A stretch of DNA of 64,000 nt from Deltaproteobacteria bacterium (GTDB lineage: Bacteria; Myxococcota_A; UBA796; GCA-2862545). Location of the stretch: positions 1 through 64,000 of the forward strand of contig SBGP01000109.1 of NCBI GenBank assembly GCA_006226595.1, given 5' to 3'. How positions within the stretch are numbered: the stretch's first letter is position 1; every line of letters starts with the position of its first letter. This document shows, in pieces, positions 48,709 to 57,968 of this stretch. The notes below the pieces were generated by a model that was not told where the DNA came from, did no database searches, and saw nothing but the letters and a program-made list of their open reading frames with translations. Position numbers and translations under genes: made by a program.

Positions 48709-50027
48709 TGCGCCGCTTCCTTCCCCTCGCCCTGCTTCTGCCGGCCTCGGCGATCGCGTGGAACCCGACCGGACTGATCTGGTTCCTCACCGACATGCCG
48801 ATCCCCTACGAGATCTCCGACTACGTCGAGGACTCCCTGCCCGAGGGTGAGACGATCAGCGTCGTCAACACCTCCTACGCTCGCTGGCAGGAAGCCGCGC
48901 CCTGCGCGCAGATCGACGTGGAGTACACCGGCACCACGACCGAGAACACCGGCTTCGAGCTCGAGGACCAGTTCAACCGGTTCACGTGGGACGACCCCTA
49001 CGACAACCACGGCGTGGGCGTCCTCGGCGTCACCTCCTACGACACCGTGGCCGAGTACAAGGTCATCCAGGGCATCCAGTACACGCACCTCCGCAACAGC
49101 GACATCGTCTTCAACGACAACGTCCTCTGGGGCACCGAGGAGCAGACCGAGGACCCGAACTGCTCGGGCCGTACCTCGGTCACCGCCGTCGCCGTGCACG
49201 AGATCGGTCACTGGTGGGGTCTCGACCACACCTGTGAGGCGACCGACCCCTGCACCGACCCGCTCGATGCCGAAGCCACGATGTACTACGCGGCCGGCGC
49301 CTGCGATAACCACTCCGCCTTCCCGAACCCGGACGACGTCGAGGGCATCACCACCCTCTACGGACCGAGCACCCAGATCCAGTGCTCGCACGAGGTTCAG
49401 CCCGGCGAGACCGGCACCATCGCGACCGGCGTCGTCCCCATGGACATCCGCTGCCGCGTGACCCAGCGCGGTGACGACACCTTCTCCGTCAACGACGCGA
49501 GCTGGTTCTTCGGCGACGGCACCGACGAGGTCGTGGGCCTGGACGCGGAGCACACCTACAACGACGCCGGCACCTTCACGGTGTCCGCGGTCGTGACCGG
49601 CACCAGCGACGCCTGCGGCGACTGGGAGTCCGAGATCGTTCGCGAGGCGTACGTCCGCGTGTGTGGCGTGCCCGAGGTCGGCATGAGCGTCGACCACATC
49701 GACGGCCGCCGCTTCCAGCTCGTCAACGAGACCGACCTCTCCGCGACCGGCTGCATCTACCGTGTCCAGTGGGACATCTTCGACCCGAGCGGCGCGCTCG
49801 AGGCGAGCATCCCGACCTGGGAGCCCGAGTACGAGTTCCTGATGAACGGTGAGTACCGCCTGGTCCTCAACGTCGGCGGCCCCGCCGGTACCGCGGCCCA
49901 CGAGCTGCACGTCAACGTGCGCAACCGCCGCGGCGGTGCCGGCACGTGTGACTCGGCTGGTGGTGCGGGTGCCCTGGGCGCCTTCGCCCTGCTCCTCCCG
50001 CTCGCGATTCGCCGCCGCCGCCAGTAG
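48705..50027 (+). CDS. Matrixin-like metzincin metalloprotease with PKD-like domain and MYXO-CTERM-like tail
   Basis: 440 aa. Signal peptide to about residue 18. The catalytic zinc motif HEIGHWWGLDH (165-175) is a complete HExxHxxGxxH, with the Met-turn in ATMYYAAG downstream. A PKD-like domain follows (SWFFGDGTDEVVGL, AEHTYNDAGTFTVSAVV), then an unknown beta domain and a tail of GGAGTCDSAGG, a hydrophobic helix and RRRR. It is a predicted surface-displayed or secreted endopeptidase. ATG start overlapping the previous stop; the next gene begins on its last stop base. Confidence 0.92.
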   Translation: MMRRFLPLALLLPASAIAWNPTGLIWFLTDMPIPYEISDYVEDSLPEGETISVVNTSYARWQEAAPCAQIDVEYTGTTTENTGFELEDQFNRFTWDDPYDNHGVGVLGVTSYDTVAEYKVIQGIQYTHLRNSDIVFNDNVLWGTEEQTEDPNCSGRTSVTAVAVHEIGHWWGLDHTCEATDPCTDPLDAEATMYYAAGACDNHSAFPNPDDVEGITTLYGPSTQIQCSHEVQPGETGTIATGVVPMDIRCRVTQRGDDTFSVNDASWFFGDGTDEVVGLDAEHTYNDAGTFTVSAVVTGTSDACGDWESEIVREAYVRVCGVPEVGMSVDHIDGRRFQLVNETDLSATGCIYRVQWDIFDPSGALEASIPTWEPEYEFLMNGEYRLVLNVGGPAGTAAHELHVNVRNRRGGAGTCDSAGGAGALGAFALLLPLAIRRRRQ

Positions 50028-52615
50028 TGCGCGGCACCGCCTGGGTGCTGCTGGCCCTCGCCGGCTGCACAGAGGAAAGCTCGAGGCCCGATCCTTCGTC
50101 CACTGCGGACGCGGGGGTCGGGCTTTCGGCGTTGCCCTTCGCGCGTCTGGAGATCCCCGACGACAACCGCCCCGAGCACCGCGAGCCCACCGAGGCCATT
50201 CCCCTCGACGGCTGGCGCCTGGTGCGCGCGAGCCAGGACAGCGCCGTGTTCCGCACGGACCTGCCCATCCGCACGCGGGCGCTGTTCTTCAACAAGCCCG
50301 CCGGCGACATGCACCTGCGTGACGCCGAGGGGAACGTCGTGCCGCACGTGCGCGACCGCAAGTCGAAGAACTCGTGGATCTGGGACGGCGAGACCCTGGA
50401 CCTGACCTGGGCCGAGGGCGTGCCCGAGGGCGTCACGCTCCACTACTCGCGAGCCACGGAGCGCGAGCGCGCGCTCAACTACGGCTTCTCAGGTGCCGCG
50501 ACCCCAGAGGCGTTCGTGCGCACCGAGGTGCAGATCGGTCAGGTATCACGCGCCGGCCTGCTGCTGCCGGCACCCTCGGTGGCCGAGTGGGAGCTCACGA
50601 TCCCAGAGGCCGGCGAGCTCCGCATGCACCCGCTGATCGTGGCACCCGAGACCCTCGACGGCGCCCCCTCCGACGGGGCGACGGTCGTGGTGGAGGTCGA
50701 GGTCGCCGGTGCCAGCCGGGAAGTGCTCGCCACCGACGTCGCCGTGGGTCCCGGTCGTCCGGTCACCGCCGACCTCTCCGCGTGGGCGGGCCAGGACGTG
50801 ACCCTCCGCGTGCGCACCCAGCCCGGCGCGAGCGAGCGGTTCGACTACGTGTTCCTCGGCGAGCCGGCTGTGGTGCCGCGCCGCGAGACCCCGCGCCGCG
50901 TGGTCATGGTGTTCGTGGACACGCTGCGTCCCGACCACCTCGGCGTGTACGGCTACGAGCGCGACACCTCCCCTGCCCTCGCCCAGCTCGCGTCCGAGGC
51001 CGCGGTCTTCGAGTCCGCCCGATCCATCGCCCCGTGGACCCTGCCCTCGTCGCGCACCGCGGTGACCGGCCGACAGCCCGAGTGGTACGGCCTCGCGCCG
51101 ACCCTCGCCGAGCGCTTCGCCGCCGAGGGCTACGCCACCGCCATGTGGGCCGGCAACGTGTACCTGTCGGCGAACTTCGAGATGACCGCGGACTGGGGCC
51201 TGCACCACGTCGAGAACTGGCCAGGCGCGGAGCTGCAGCTCGACCGCGCCCTCGACTGGCTCGACGCGCAGGACGGCCGAGATGCCTTCCTCCTGCTTCA
51301 TCTCATGGATCCGCACCTGCCCTACGTCGAGCCCGAGGACTACGCCTCGATCTGGGCCGGCGAGGCGCCGGAGGAGTTCGAGGGCGAGTTCCACCTCAAC
51401 GCGGTGCGGCGCACGCGGATCACCCCGGTCCACCGGCAGTACATCACCGACCGCTACGACCAGAACATCCGCTACACCGACGATCAGCTGAGCCGACTCT
51501 ACGATCGCCTCGGTCCCGACGACATCCTCGTGTTCTTCAGCGACCACGGCGAGGAGCTGTGGGACCACGGCGGCTTCGAGCACGGACACACGCTGTACGA
51601 CGAGCTGCTGCGGGTGCCGCTGATCGTGAAGGGGCCGAACATGCCGGCGACGCGCGTGAGCGAGCCCGCCTCGCTCCTCGACATCGCGCCCACCATCCTC
51701 GGCATGGCCGGCATCCACACCGACGATCCCTTCGATGGCGTCGACCTCGGACCGGCGGCTCGTGGCGAAGCGGGTGCCCGCGAGGCCCTCGCCTCCCGAG
51801 ATCTCGCGTTCGGCCGCCCGCTGTACGGCTCCACCCAGTGGGGCGTGCTCCACGGCAGCGAGAAGTACAGCTCGCAGAACGGCCGCGAGCGGCTGTTCGA
51901 CCTCACCGAGGACCCGGGCGAGGAGCAGGACCTGCTGCAGGGCTCCGTCGAGGGCACGGGCGTGCACCACGCGCGGCTCGGCGACGCCCTCGGCAGCTAC
52001 GCCGGACCCGCCTACCGCGTCGACATCCATGCCATCCCCAAGCGCGAGTACGACGACGCCATCGTGATGCTCGACGTGCCAGGCGGCGTCCGCGACGCCT
52101 TCGCCAAGGACGACGTCGCGGGCTTCGCGCGGCTCACCGTGAGCACCGAGACCCTGTCTCCGCAGGGATCCGGCCTGGCGTGCGAGGGGTGCAGCGAGCG
52201 CATCGATCGCGTCACCATCCGCATCCACGGCGGCTATCGCGGCGCCACCGAGGCCTTCGTGATCCCGGAAGCGCCGATGGAGGAGGTCACACCGACGCTC
52301 GTGTTCGCCGGCGACTGGCTCGGCGAGCACACCGAGGTCGCGATCCCGTCGGGCGTGACCCTCGCGCCCGACAACAGCGACGTCACCGTCGCGCGCATGC
52401 GTCTGGGCCGCCGCTCGGTGGGGCTCGGATACGCGATCGTCCCGGCACCTCCCGAGGGCGCCCGCGAGCTCAAGGGCCACGACAGCGAGCTCGACGCCAT
52501 GCTCCAGGCCATGGGCTATGCGGTCGGCGAGGGTGCCGAGGAACACAAGCCCGAGACCTGCGGCAACGGCAAGGACGAGGACGGGGACGACAAGATCGAC
52601 GAGGGCTGTCCGTAA
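50027..52615 (+). CDS. Sulfatase-superfamily lipoprotein with Thr at the nucleophile position
   Basis: 862 aa. GTG start sharing a base with the preceding TAG. The lipobox LALAGC gives Cys14. Residues 30-280 are two beta-rich domains. The alkaline-phosphatase/sulfatase core starts with FVDTLRPDHLG (metal Asp near 298), and the nucleophile motif reads APWTLPSSRTAVTG with Thr near 338 where true sulfatases have Cys or Ser that becomes formylglycine. The metal ligands FSDHGEELWDHGG are present. The C-terminus ends CGNGKDEDGDDKIDEGC, a MopE-like calcium motif. It is probably a phosphatase or phosphotransferase rather than a sulfatase. Confidence 0.85.
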   Translation: MRGTAWVLLALAGCTEESSRPDPSSTADAGVGLSALPFARLEIPDDNRPEHREPTEAIPLDGWRLVRASQDSAVFRTDLPIRTRALFFNKPAGDMHLRDAEGNVVPHVRDRKSKNSWIWDGETLDLTWAEGVPEGVTLHYSRATERERALNYGFSGAATPEAFVRTEVQIGQVSRAGLLLPAPSVAEWELTIPEAGELRMHPLIVAPETLDGAPSDGATVVVEVEVAGASREVLATDVAVGPGRPVTADLSAWAGQDVTLRVRTQPGASERFDYVFLGEPAVVPRRETPRRVVMVFVDTLRPDHLGVYGYERDTSPALAQLASEAAVFESARSIAPWTLPSSRTAVTGRQPEWYGLAPTLAERFAAEGYATAMWAGNVYLSANFEMTADWGLHHVENWPGAELQLDRALDWLDAQDGRDAFLLLHLMDPHLPYVEPEDYASIWAGEAPEEFEGEFHLNAVRRTRITPVHRQYITDRYDQNIRYTDDQLSRLYDRLGPDDILVFFSDHGEELWDHGGFEHGHTLYDELLRVPLIVKGPNMPATRVSEPASLLDIAPTILGMAGIHTDDPFDGVDLGPAARGEAGAREALASRDLAFGRPLYGSTQWGVLHGSEKYSSQNGRERLFDLTEDPGEEQDLLQGSVEGTGVHHARLGDALGSYAGPAYRVDIHAIPKREYDDAIVMLDVPGGVRDAFAKDDVAGFARLTVSTETLSPQGSGLACEGCSERIDRVTIRIHGGYRGATEAFVIPEAPMEEVTPTLVFAGDWLGEHTEVAIPSGVTLAPDNSDVTVARMRLGRRSVGLGYAIVPAPPEGARELKGHDSELDAMLQAMGYAVGEGAEEHKPETCGNGKDEDGDDKIDEGCP

Positions 52616-52653
52616 GCTGCGCTCATCGCGGACGTTCACGCCGCGGAGGCTCG

Positions 52654-54171
52654 ATGCTCACCCTGCTCTGCGCGATCGCGATCGGCGGCCCCCTCGATCC
52701 CCTGCTCGCTGGCGACGTAGACGCGATCCTCGCGAGGGTCCGCGCCCAGGGCTTCGACGCCGTTGATGCCGAGCTTCGGGCCCTCCCCTCCCCGCGACAC
52801 ACGCTCCCCGGGACCTACACCGTGCTCGCGCCCCCCCGGGCGGACGGCGGGGTCGAGACCCGCGACGTGCACGTGGTCATCCTGCCCAGCGGTCGCGAGA
52901 TCGCCGTGTGGACGCACGGCTGGCTCGAAGACACGGGCGACTACCTGGGCAACCGCAAGCGCTGGGTCTACGCGGTGTCGTGGTCCGAGCACACCCAGAC
53001 CGGATGGACGGCGCCGCAAGCCATCGGCCGCAGCCACATGGACCTGGAGGTGTTCGTCGATCGGGCAGGCCGCCTGCACCTGTTCGCGAACGGCTACAAC
53101 CTGGAGCCCGAGACCAGCGCCGACGGCGTCGAGTCCGGCCACTACCAGGTGTTCCACGCCCGACTCGACGGCGACGGCTTCACGCCCTGGCGCGGGGTGC
53201 TGCCGCGACAGACCGACCTGCTCCACGGCTGGGACGTCGCCGACGGCCCCGACGGTGACCTGCTCCTCGCGTGGGCCCCGTGGTTCTACGATCCGCACTA
53301 CGCCTCGGATGGCCAGACCCTGTTCGTGCGCGCGCTGACCGACGACGCCCTCGGCGAGCCGAGAGCCCTCGCCGCCCTTCCCGGTCGCAACGTCAGCTCA
53401 CCACAGTTCGTACCCGAGGATGGCGAGCTCGCGCTGTACGCCTCGTGGCAGACCACCGACTACAAGACGCTCGGTGTCGCCCGCGTCGACCTCGATGGTC
53501 AGAGGATCGACCCGCTCCACGACCGCGCCATCGACTTTCTGCGCGAGCCCAGTGAGCCCGGCGCACGCGAGGTGCTCACCTGGCTCGAGAGCGGGGACGA
53601 CACCGTGATCGCGCACATCGGAGCCCACGAGCTGCCCCTGGCCGCCGCGGGCACCCTCGGACGCGCCCCGCTCGCTGTGTTCGACGACTACGTGGCCATC
53701 GCGTACGACGGCGGCGTGTACCTGCTCCGCCGCGGACGAAAACGCTGGGAAGCCCAGGTCATCGCACCGCCACGCGCCGAGACGAGCGGCCCCTTCCCTC
53801 GCAAGTTCACGGGGGAACCGAGCCTGCAGATCGACGGGGACGAAGCCGTCATCGCCTGGCAGGACGTCGATCGCGGCCTGATCGTATGGCGTGGGCCGAT
53901 CCGACCGACGGCCACGTGGCCGGAGATCACGTGGGCCGAGTCCGCCGGTCTCGGCTTCGGGGCCGGCGCGCTCGCCGACCTGGGTGGGCGCATGATGCGC
54001 ATGGCGGACGACGCGGAACCCCTAGACGCCGCGTGTCTGCGCGACATCGTCGGCTGGGGCCTGCGCGAGCTCGGGGGGCCCGGCTACCGGTCCGAGCCGC
54101 TCACCGAGGCCCCCGCCCACTGCCACGAAAAGCCGCCCCCGAAGGAGCGGCTCGGCAGTAGCCCACGCTGA
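52654..54171 (+). CDS. Exported beta-propeller-like protein
   Basis: 505 aa. A GGAGG site precedes the ATG. A short signal (LTLLCAIAIGG) is followed by a region of repeated strands with Asp-box-like or propeller turns (SGREIAVWTHGW, RAGRLHLFANGY, DGDLLLAWAPWF, DGELALYASWQ, GDEAVIAWQD). A six-bladed sialidase-like propeller is likely; no catalytic residues are identified. A helical C-terminal piece ends near a weak hairpin. It is 38 bases after the sulfatase-fold gene and probably belongs to the same transcript. Confidence 0.75.
   Translation: MLTLLCAIAIGGPLDPLLAGDVDAILARVRAQGFDAVDAELRALPSPRHTLPGTYTVLAPPRADGGVETRDVHVVILPSGREIAVWTHGWLEDTGDYLGNRKRWVYAVSWSEHTQTGWTAPQAIGRSHMDLEVFVDRAGRLHLFANGYNLEPETSADGVESGHYQVFHARLDGDGFTPWRGVLPRQTDLLHGWDVADGPDGDLLLAWAPWFYDPHYASDGQTLFVRALTDDALGEPRALAALPGRNVSSPQFVPEDGELALYASWQTTDYKTLGVARVDLDGQRIDPLHDRAIDFLREPSEPGAREVLTWLESGDDTVIAHIGAHELPLAAAGTLGRAPLAVFDDYVAIAYDGGVYLLRRGRKRWEAQVIAPPRAETSGPFPRKFTGEPSLQIDGDEAVIAWQDVDRGLIVWRGPIRPTATWPEITWAESAGLGFGAGALADLGGRMMRMADDAEPLDAACLRDIVGWGLRELGGPGYRSEPLTEAPAHCHEKPPPKERLGSSPR
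54131..54152. terminator. Weak hairpin at convergent gene ends
   Basis: AGCCGC/GCGGCT with one internal mismatch and a CCGAA-type loop, preceded by AAAA. It lies inside the last codons of the propeller gene and faces the flotillin operon. Confidence 0.35.
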
Positions 54172-55419
54172 TCAGCTGTCCGAGGACGTGATCCGCGCGT
54201 TGCCCGACGTGACGTCGGTGAGCATCTTCGGCAGGTCCACGCCGATCGCGGCCTTGAGCTCTTCGACGAGCTGCACCGTCTTCACGGCGGTGCTGTCGCC
54301 GCCGCTCGGCAGCATCGTCAGGCGATCGACCTGCACATCGCCGATCGTGTCGACCATGCTCTCCATGAGCACGTGGAGCTTCTGCATGAGGAAGATGTCG
54401 CGAGCGTTCGGGCCCGCCTCCTTCCACACGCGGATCATCTCCTGAAGCACGCCCACCGTCGCGCGACCCTCCTCGAGGATGCGTGCGGAGCGACCGCGCG
54501 CCTCGGAGATGCCAGCCTCCATGGACGCGCGGGCGGGCTCGATCACGTCGGCCTCGAGCTGGCGGCGAACCTGCTCGACGCGGGCCTCCTCGGCCTCGAG
54601 CGCCGCCTCGGCGCGGGCGATCAGCGCGTTGACGCGACCGACCTCCTCGGCGACACGGGCCTTGGCATTGGTGCGGGCGTCCGCGATCCGGCGCTCGGCC
54701 TGGGCGCGGGCGATCTGCTCCTCGGACTCGATCTCGGCGAGTCGCGCGGACTCGCGGTTGGTCGCGTCCCGGACCATCGCCTGGGCCTTGTTCTGGGCCT
54801 CGGCGATGCGGCTCTTCTTGATGATCTCCGCGCTCTGGCGACGACCGATGCTGTCGAGGTACCCGCGCTCGTCGAACACGTTCTGGATCTTCATCGTGTC
54901 GAGCACGAGACCCAGCTTCGACAGGTCGTGCTCGGCCTCCTCGAGGAGCTGCTCGGCGAAGAGCAACTTGTCCTCGTTGACCTGCTCGGGGGTGAGCTTC
55001 GCGAGCACGCCGCGGAGGTTGCCCTCGAGCACGTCCTTTGCGATGCGGATGACCTCCTCGCGGGGCTTGCCGAGCAGGCGCTCGATCGCGTTGTCGAGCT
55101 TCTGGTCGTGGCTCGCGATCTTGAGGTTGGCCACGCCCTGCACCGTGAGCGGAATGCCGCCCTTGGAGTACGCCTGGCTGACGCTGACCTCGATGATCAT
55201 GTTGGTGAGGTCGAGGCGGTCCACCTTCTGGAGGAGCGGGATGCGGATGCGTCGCCCACCCTTCACCGTGGTGTAGCCCCGGGCTCCGGAGCCCGAGAAC
55301 ACGAGGATCTCGTTCGGCTCACAGATGTAGAGGAGGTTGCCGGCGATGTAGGTACCCGCGGCGAGCAGCGCAATGCCTGCCACACCCAGCGCACCCGCGC
55401 CTACGAGGAACTCGATCAT
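54172..55419 (-). CDS. Flotillin-like SPFH protein (second copy)
   Basis: 415 aa. An N-terminal membrane helix is followed by an SPFH/Band 7 domain (about 40-190: EPNEILVFSG, RIRIPLLQKVDRLDL, AYSKGGIPLTVQGVA, LDTMKIQNV), then a long Glu/Ala-rich coiled coil (200-320) and a flotillin C-terminal part. Flotillins form oligomeric membrane scaffolds facing the cytoplasm. ATG start overlapping the stop of the first flotillin by four bases (ATGA). The two copies are clearly paralogous but diverged, suggesting a hetero-oligomer. Confidence 0.93.
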   Translation of the reverse strand: MIEFLVGAGALGVAGIALLAAGTYIAGNLLYICEPNEILVFSGSGARGYTTVKGGRRIRIPLLQKVDRLDLTNMIIEVSVSQAYSKGGIPLTVQGVANLKIASHDQKLDNAIERLLGKPREEVIRIAKDVLEGNLRGVLAKLTPEQVNEDKLLFAEQLLEEAEHDLSKLGLVLDTMKIQNVFDERGYLDSIGRRQSAEIIKKSRIAEAQNKAQAMVRDATNRESARLAEIESEEQIARAQAERRIADARTNAKARVAEEVGRVNALIARAEAALEAEEARVEQVRRQLEADVIEPARASMEAGISEARGRSARILEEGRATVGVLQEMIRVWKEAGPNARDIFLMQKLHVLMESMVDTIGDVQVDRLTMLPSGGDSTAVKTVQLVEELKAAIGVDLPKMLTDVTSGNARITSSDS

Positions 55420-56684
55420 CGCTTCACCTCCACCTTGTCATTGCCAGCCAGGATGCCGGTCACGTCCACACCCGTGGTCTCGCGGAACTCGCGGAGTACC
55501 GCAGTGACCGTGGCCGGCAGCGCCGCCAGGTGTCCGGCGAGCGCGCGTCCGTCGCCGCTGTCGAGGATGGTGACCTCACCGATCTCGAGGTTCTTCACCC
55601 GCTCGGTGACCGTGGTGAGGATCTGCTCGAGCTGCTGGATGAGGAAGATATCGCGGGCATCGTCGCCTGCGGTGAGCCAGGTCTCGGTCATCATCTCGAG
55701 GACCTTGGCCATGGCCTCACCATCCGCGGCGATGGTCGCCGCCTCGGAGCGAGCCCGCATGCCGGCGGCGTTCTTCTGGGCCTCGGCGGGGAGCACGACG
55801 TCGGCAGACAAGCGCAGGTGCTCGAGCTTGGCGCGGATCTCCTGCAGCTTCTGCTCGGCGCGGGCGCGGGCGGCGAGGGCAGCCTGCTCGGCGCGCTCCT
55901 CCTCGGAGCGAGCGGCGGCCTCGAGATCGGCCTTCACGCGGCGGAGCTCGTTGCTGCGCTGGGCGATGGCGGTCTCGGCCTTCTCGTTGGCGACCTGCCC
56001 CTTGCGGGTCTCTTCCGCCTGGACCATCTCGGCCTCGGACTTCGCGGTCGACTCGGCGATCTCGGCGGTGGCGAGCACCTTCGCGAGGGACTCGCGACCG
56101 ATGGAGTCGAGGTAGCTGACGTCGTCGGACACGCTCTGCACCTTGAGAGTGTCGAGCACGAGCCCGAGGCGCTCGAAGTCCTCGCCAGCCTCTTCGACCA
56201 GCTCTTCTGCGAACTTCAGGCGATCCTCGTTGACCTCTTCCGGCGTCATGCGGGCGAGCACGCCGCGCACGTGGCCCTCGAGCGTCTCCTTGGCGACCTG
56301 GCGGATCTCGCGCGGGTCACGACCGAGGAAGCGCTCGATCGCGTTCGGCAGGCGGCGCGGGTCGCTGCTCACCTTCACGAAGGCGATGGCGTGCACCGCG
56401 AGCGGGATGCCGCCCTTGGAGTAGGCGTTGTTGCACTGGATCTCGATCGGGATCGTGCGCAGGTCCATGCGCTCGACGGTCTCGAGGACCGGGATCCGGA
56501 AGGTCCAGCCGCCGTGGGTGTGGCGGTAGCCGATGATCGAGCCGTCGGGCAGCTGCTGCTGCCGGCCCGAGAAGATCAGCACCTCGTTGGGTCGACTCAC
56601 GTACACGAACTGCTTCGCGACGACGACGCCGACGATGATGGCCATGCCTGCGCCGAAGCCCAGGACTGGTAGCAAAGCCCACAT
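55416..56684 (-). CDS. Flotillin-like SPFH protein (first copy)
   Basis: 422 aa. Same layout as the following gene: N-terminal membrane hairpin, SPFH domain (RPNEVLIFSGR, FRIPVLETVERMDL, AYSKGGIPLAVHAIA, LDTLKVQSV), Ala/Glu-rich coiled coil (about 210-310) and a C-terminal part (ETTGVDVTGIL). The expected role is organisation of membrane microdomains. It is preceded by an NfeD-like gene 98 bases upstream, the standard partner of SPFH proteins in bacteria. Confidence 0.93.
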   Translation of the reverse strand: MWALLPVLGFGAGMAIIVGVVVAKQFVYVSRPNEVLIFSGRQQQLPDGSIIGYRHTHGGWTFRIPVLETVERMDLRTIPIEIQCNNAYSKGGIPLAVHAIAFVKVSSDPRRLPNAIERFLGRDPREIRQVAKETLEGHVRGVLARMTPEEVNEDRLKFAEELVEEAGEDFERLGLVLDTLKVQSVSDDVSYLDSIGRESLAKVLATAEIAESTAKSEAEMVQAEETRKGQVANEKAETAIAQRSNELRRVKADLEAAARSEEERAEQAALAARARAEQKLQEIRAKLEHLRLSADVVLPAEAQKNAAGMRARSEAATIAADGEAMAKVLEMMTETWLTAGDDARDIFLIQQLEQILTTVTERVKNLEIGEVTILDSGDGRALAGHLAALPATVTAVLREFRETTGVDVTGILAGNDKVEVKR

Positions 56685-56782
56685 CTCGGTTCCCTCCCTG
56701 AAAATCCATCGGGCGCGTAGGGCGCACCCGTCCCACCGTCCTCATGGACGGGACTCTAGCAACAGCGGCCAAAGCTGGCGGA

Positions 56783-57508
56783 CTACACCGCCGTCCCCTC
56801 CGCGATCGCGCGGCGCCCGGGGGTCATGCGGGTCACGTTTGCGACGCCGTCCTGCATCGAAGCGATGAGCACGGTGTCGCCGACCTTGAGTTCACGGCCG
56901 TCATCGGTGGTCGCGGTCAGGTCCAGGCGTCCCTGGAAGGTCTGCAGTGCGATCTTGCCCTGCCCTCCCGGACGAATGGTGAGGACCACCTTGGCCTCCT
57001 GGCCGATGTAGCGCTTGGTCGTGGTCTCGCCGCTCACGGGCTTCTGGGCGAGCGCCCGGAAGGCCCAGGCCGCGCCCCAGCCAATGCCGAGGCCGCCCAC
57101 CGAGGCGAAGCCCGCGGTGAGTGCCGCGCTCGAGATGAGCAGCGACAGCATCAGGCCGATCATGCCGAAGGCCGCGGTGCCGAAGGTCCAGAAGCGCAGC
57201 GACATGAACGGCATCCAGATCGCCGCGTCGCCCCCGACGGCGTCGCCCGCATGCGCGAGGACGCCGCCGACGTGACCATGGTCGATGTCCCCGTCGACGT
57301 CGATGTCCCCGTCGACGTCCACGTCCATGTCGACGTCCACGTCCATGTCGACATCCACGTCCGCGTGCAGGTCGATGTCCCCGTCGACGTCGATGTCCCC
57401 GTCGAGACCCAGCTCGTGGTCGTGGTCGAGGTCACCACCGCCCAGCAGCACCGAGACGCCAATGAGGAGTCCTCCAAATGCCAGGGATGCGAGGTAGACG
57501 CTGATCAT
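56783..57508 (-). CDS. NfeD-like membrane protein with Asp-rich insert
   Basis: 241 aa. The first membrane helix (residues 1-23) is followed by about 50 residues in which Asp alternates with Val/Ile/Met/Gly (for example DVDVDMDVDVD) and ends in His-rich DHGHVGG. Then come three more helices (about 95-155) and a C-terminal OB-fold of the NfeD type (YIGQEAKVVLTIRPGGQGKI, GRELKVGDTVLIASM). NfeD proteins partner flotillins encoded beside them, as here. The Asp insert lies between helices 1 and 2, probably outside the cytoplasm, and may bind calcium. Confidence 0.87.
   Translation of the reverse strand: MISVYLASLAFGGLLIGVSVLLGGGDLDHDHELGLDGDIDVDGDIDLHADVDVDMDVDVDMDVDVDGDIDVDGDIDHGHVGGVLAHAGDAVGGDAAIWMPFMSLRFWTFGTAAFGMIGLMLSLLISSAALTAGFASVGGLGIGWGAAWAFRALAQKPVSGETTTKRYIGQEAKVVLTIRPGGQGKIALQTFQGRLDLTATTDDGRELKVGDTVLIASMQDGVANVTRMTPGRRAIAEGTAV
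57285..57410. repeat. Asp-alternating repeat region in the NfeD-like gene
   Basis: Hexamer-based repeats (GTCGAC/GTCCAT/GTCCCC on the plus strand) encode the Asp-Val/Met/Ile segment. One 21-bp block (CGTCGACGTCGATGTCCCCGT and variants) recurs three times. Confidence 0.8.
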
Positions 57509-57632
57509 CGATTCTCTCAGGCTGACGGCGACGTCAGGATGATGTCATGGGAGGTAGTCACGCGACAGACGGTGACAAGCCGAAATCGGTCGGACTCCCA
57601 CCGAAATCGACGTCGGACGCCCGATGGACCGC

Positions 57633-57968
57633 TCAGCGACCCAACGCGAGGGCGATCCAGCCAGCGATGAGGCACAGGCCGCCGATCGGGGTGATCGCCC
57701 CGAGCCAGCCCTTGTCGAGCAGCACGAGCAGGTACAGGCTGCCCGCGAACACCAGGATGCCGGCGGTGAACAGGATGCCCGCCCACTTCGGCGTCTCCGG
57801 GTGGGCGGCGACGAGACCGAGCGCCACCGCGTGGACGAGGTGGTAGTGCGCCGCCGTACGCCAGGTCTCGAGACGCTCCGGCGTCACCTTGTCCTCGAGG
57901 CCATGAGCCCCGAAGGCCCCGGTCATCACGGCCAGCGCGCCGAGCGCGCCCGCGATCTGCCACCACAT
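57633..57968 (-). CDS. DUF423 membrane protein
   Basis: 111 aa, four membrane helices. It matches DUF423 (YgdD family): an N-terminal GALGALAVMTGAFGAHGLED, a middle HYHLVHAVAL and a C-terminal PIGGLCLIAGWIALAL. The function of the family is unsettled. The start is the ATG at 57968, six bases after GGGAG; an ATG two codons earlier abuts that site. Confidence 0.9.
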   Translation of the reverse strand: MWWQIAGALGALAVMTGAFGAHGLEDKVTPERLETWRTAAHYHLVHAVALGLVAAHPETPKWAGILFTAGILVFAGSLYLLVLLDKGWLGAITPIGGLCLIAGWIALALGR

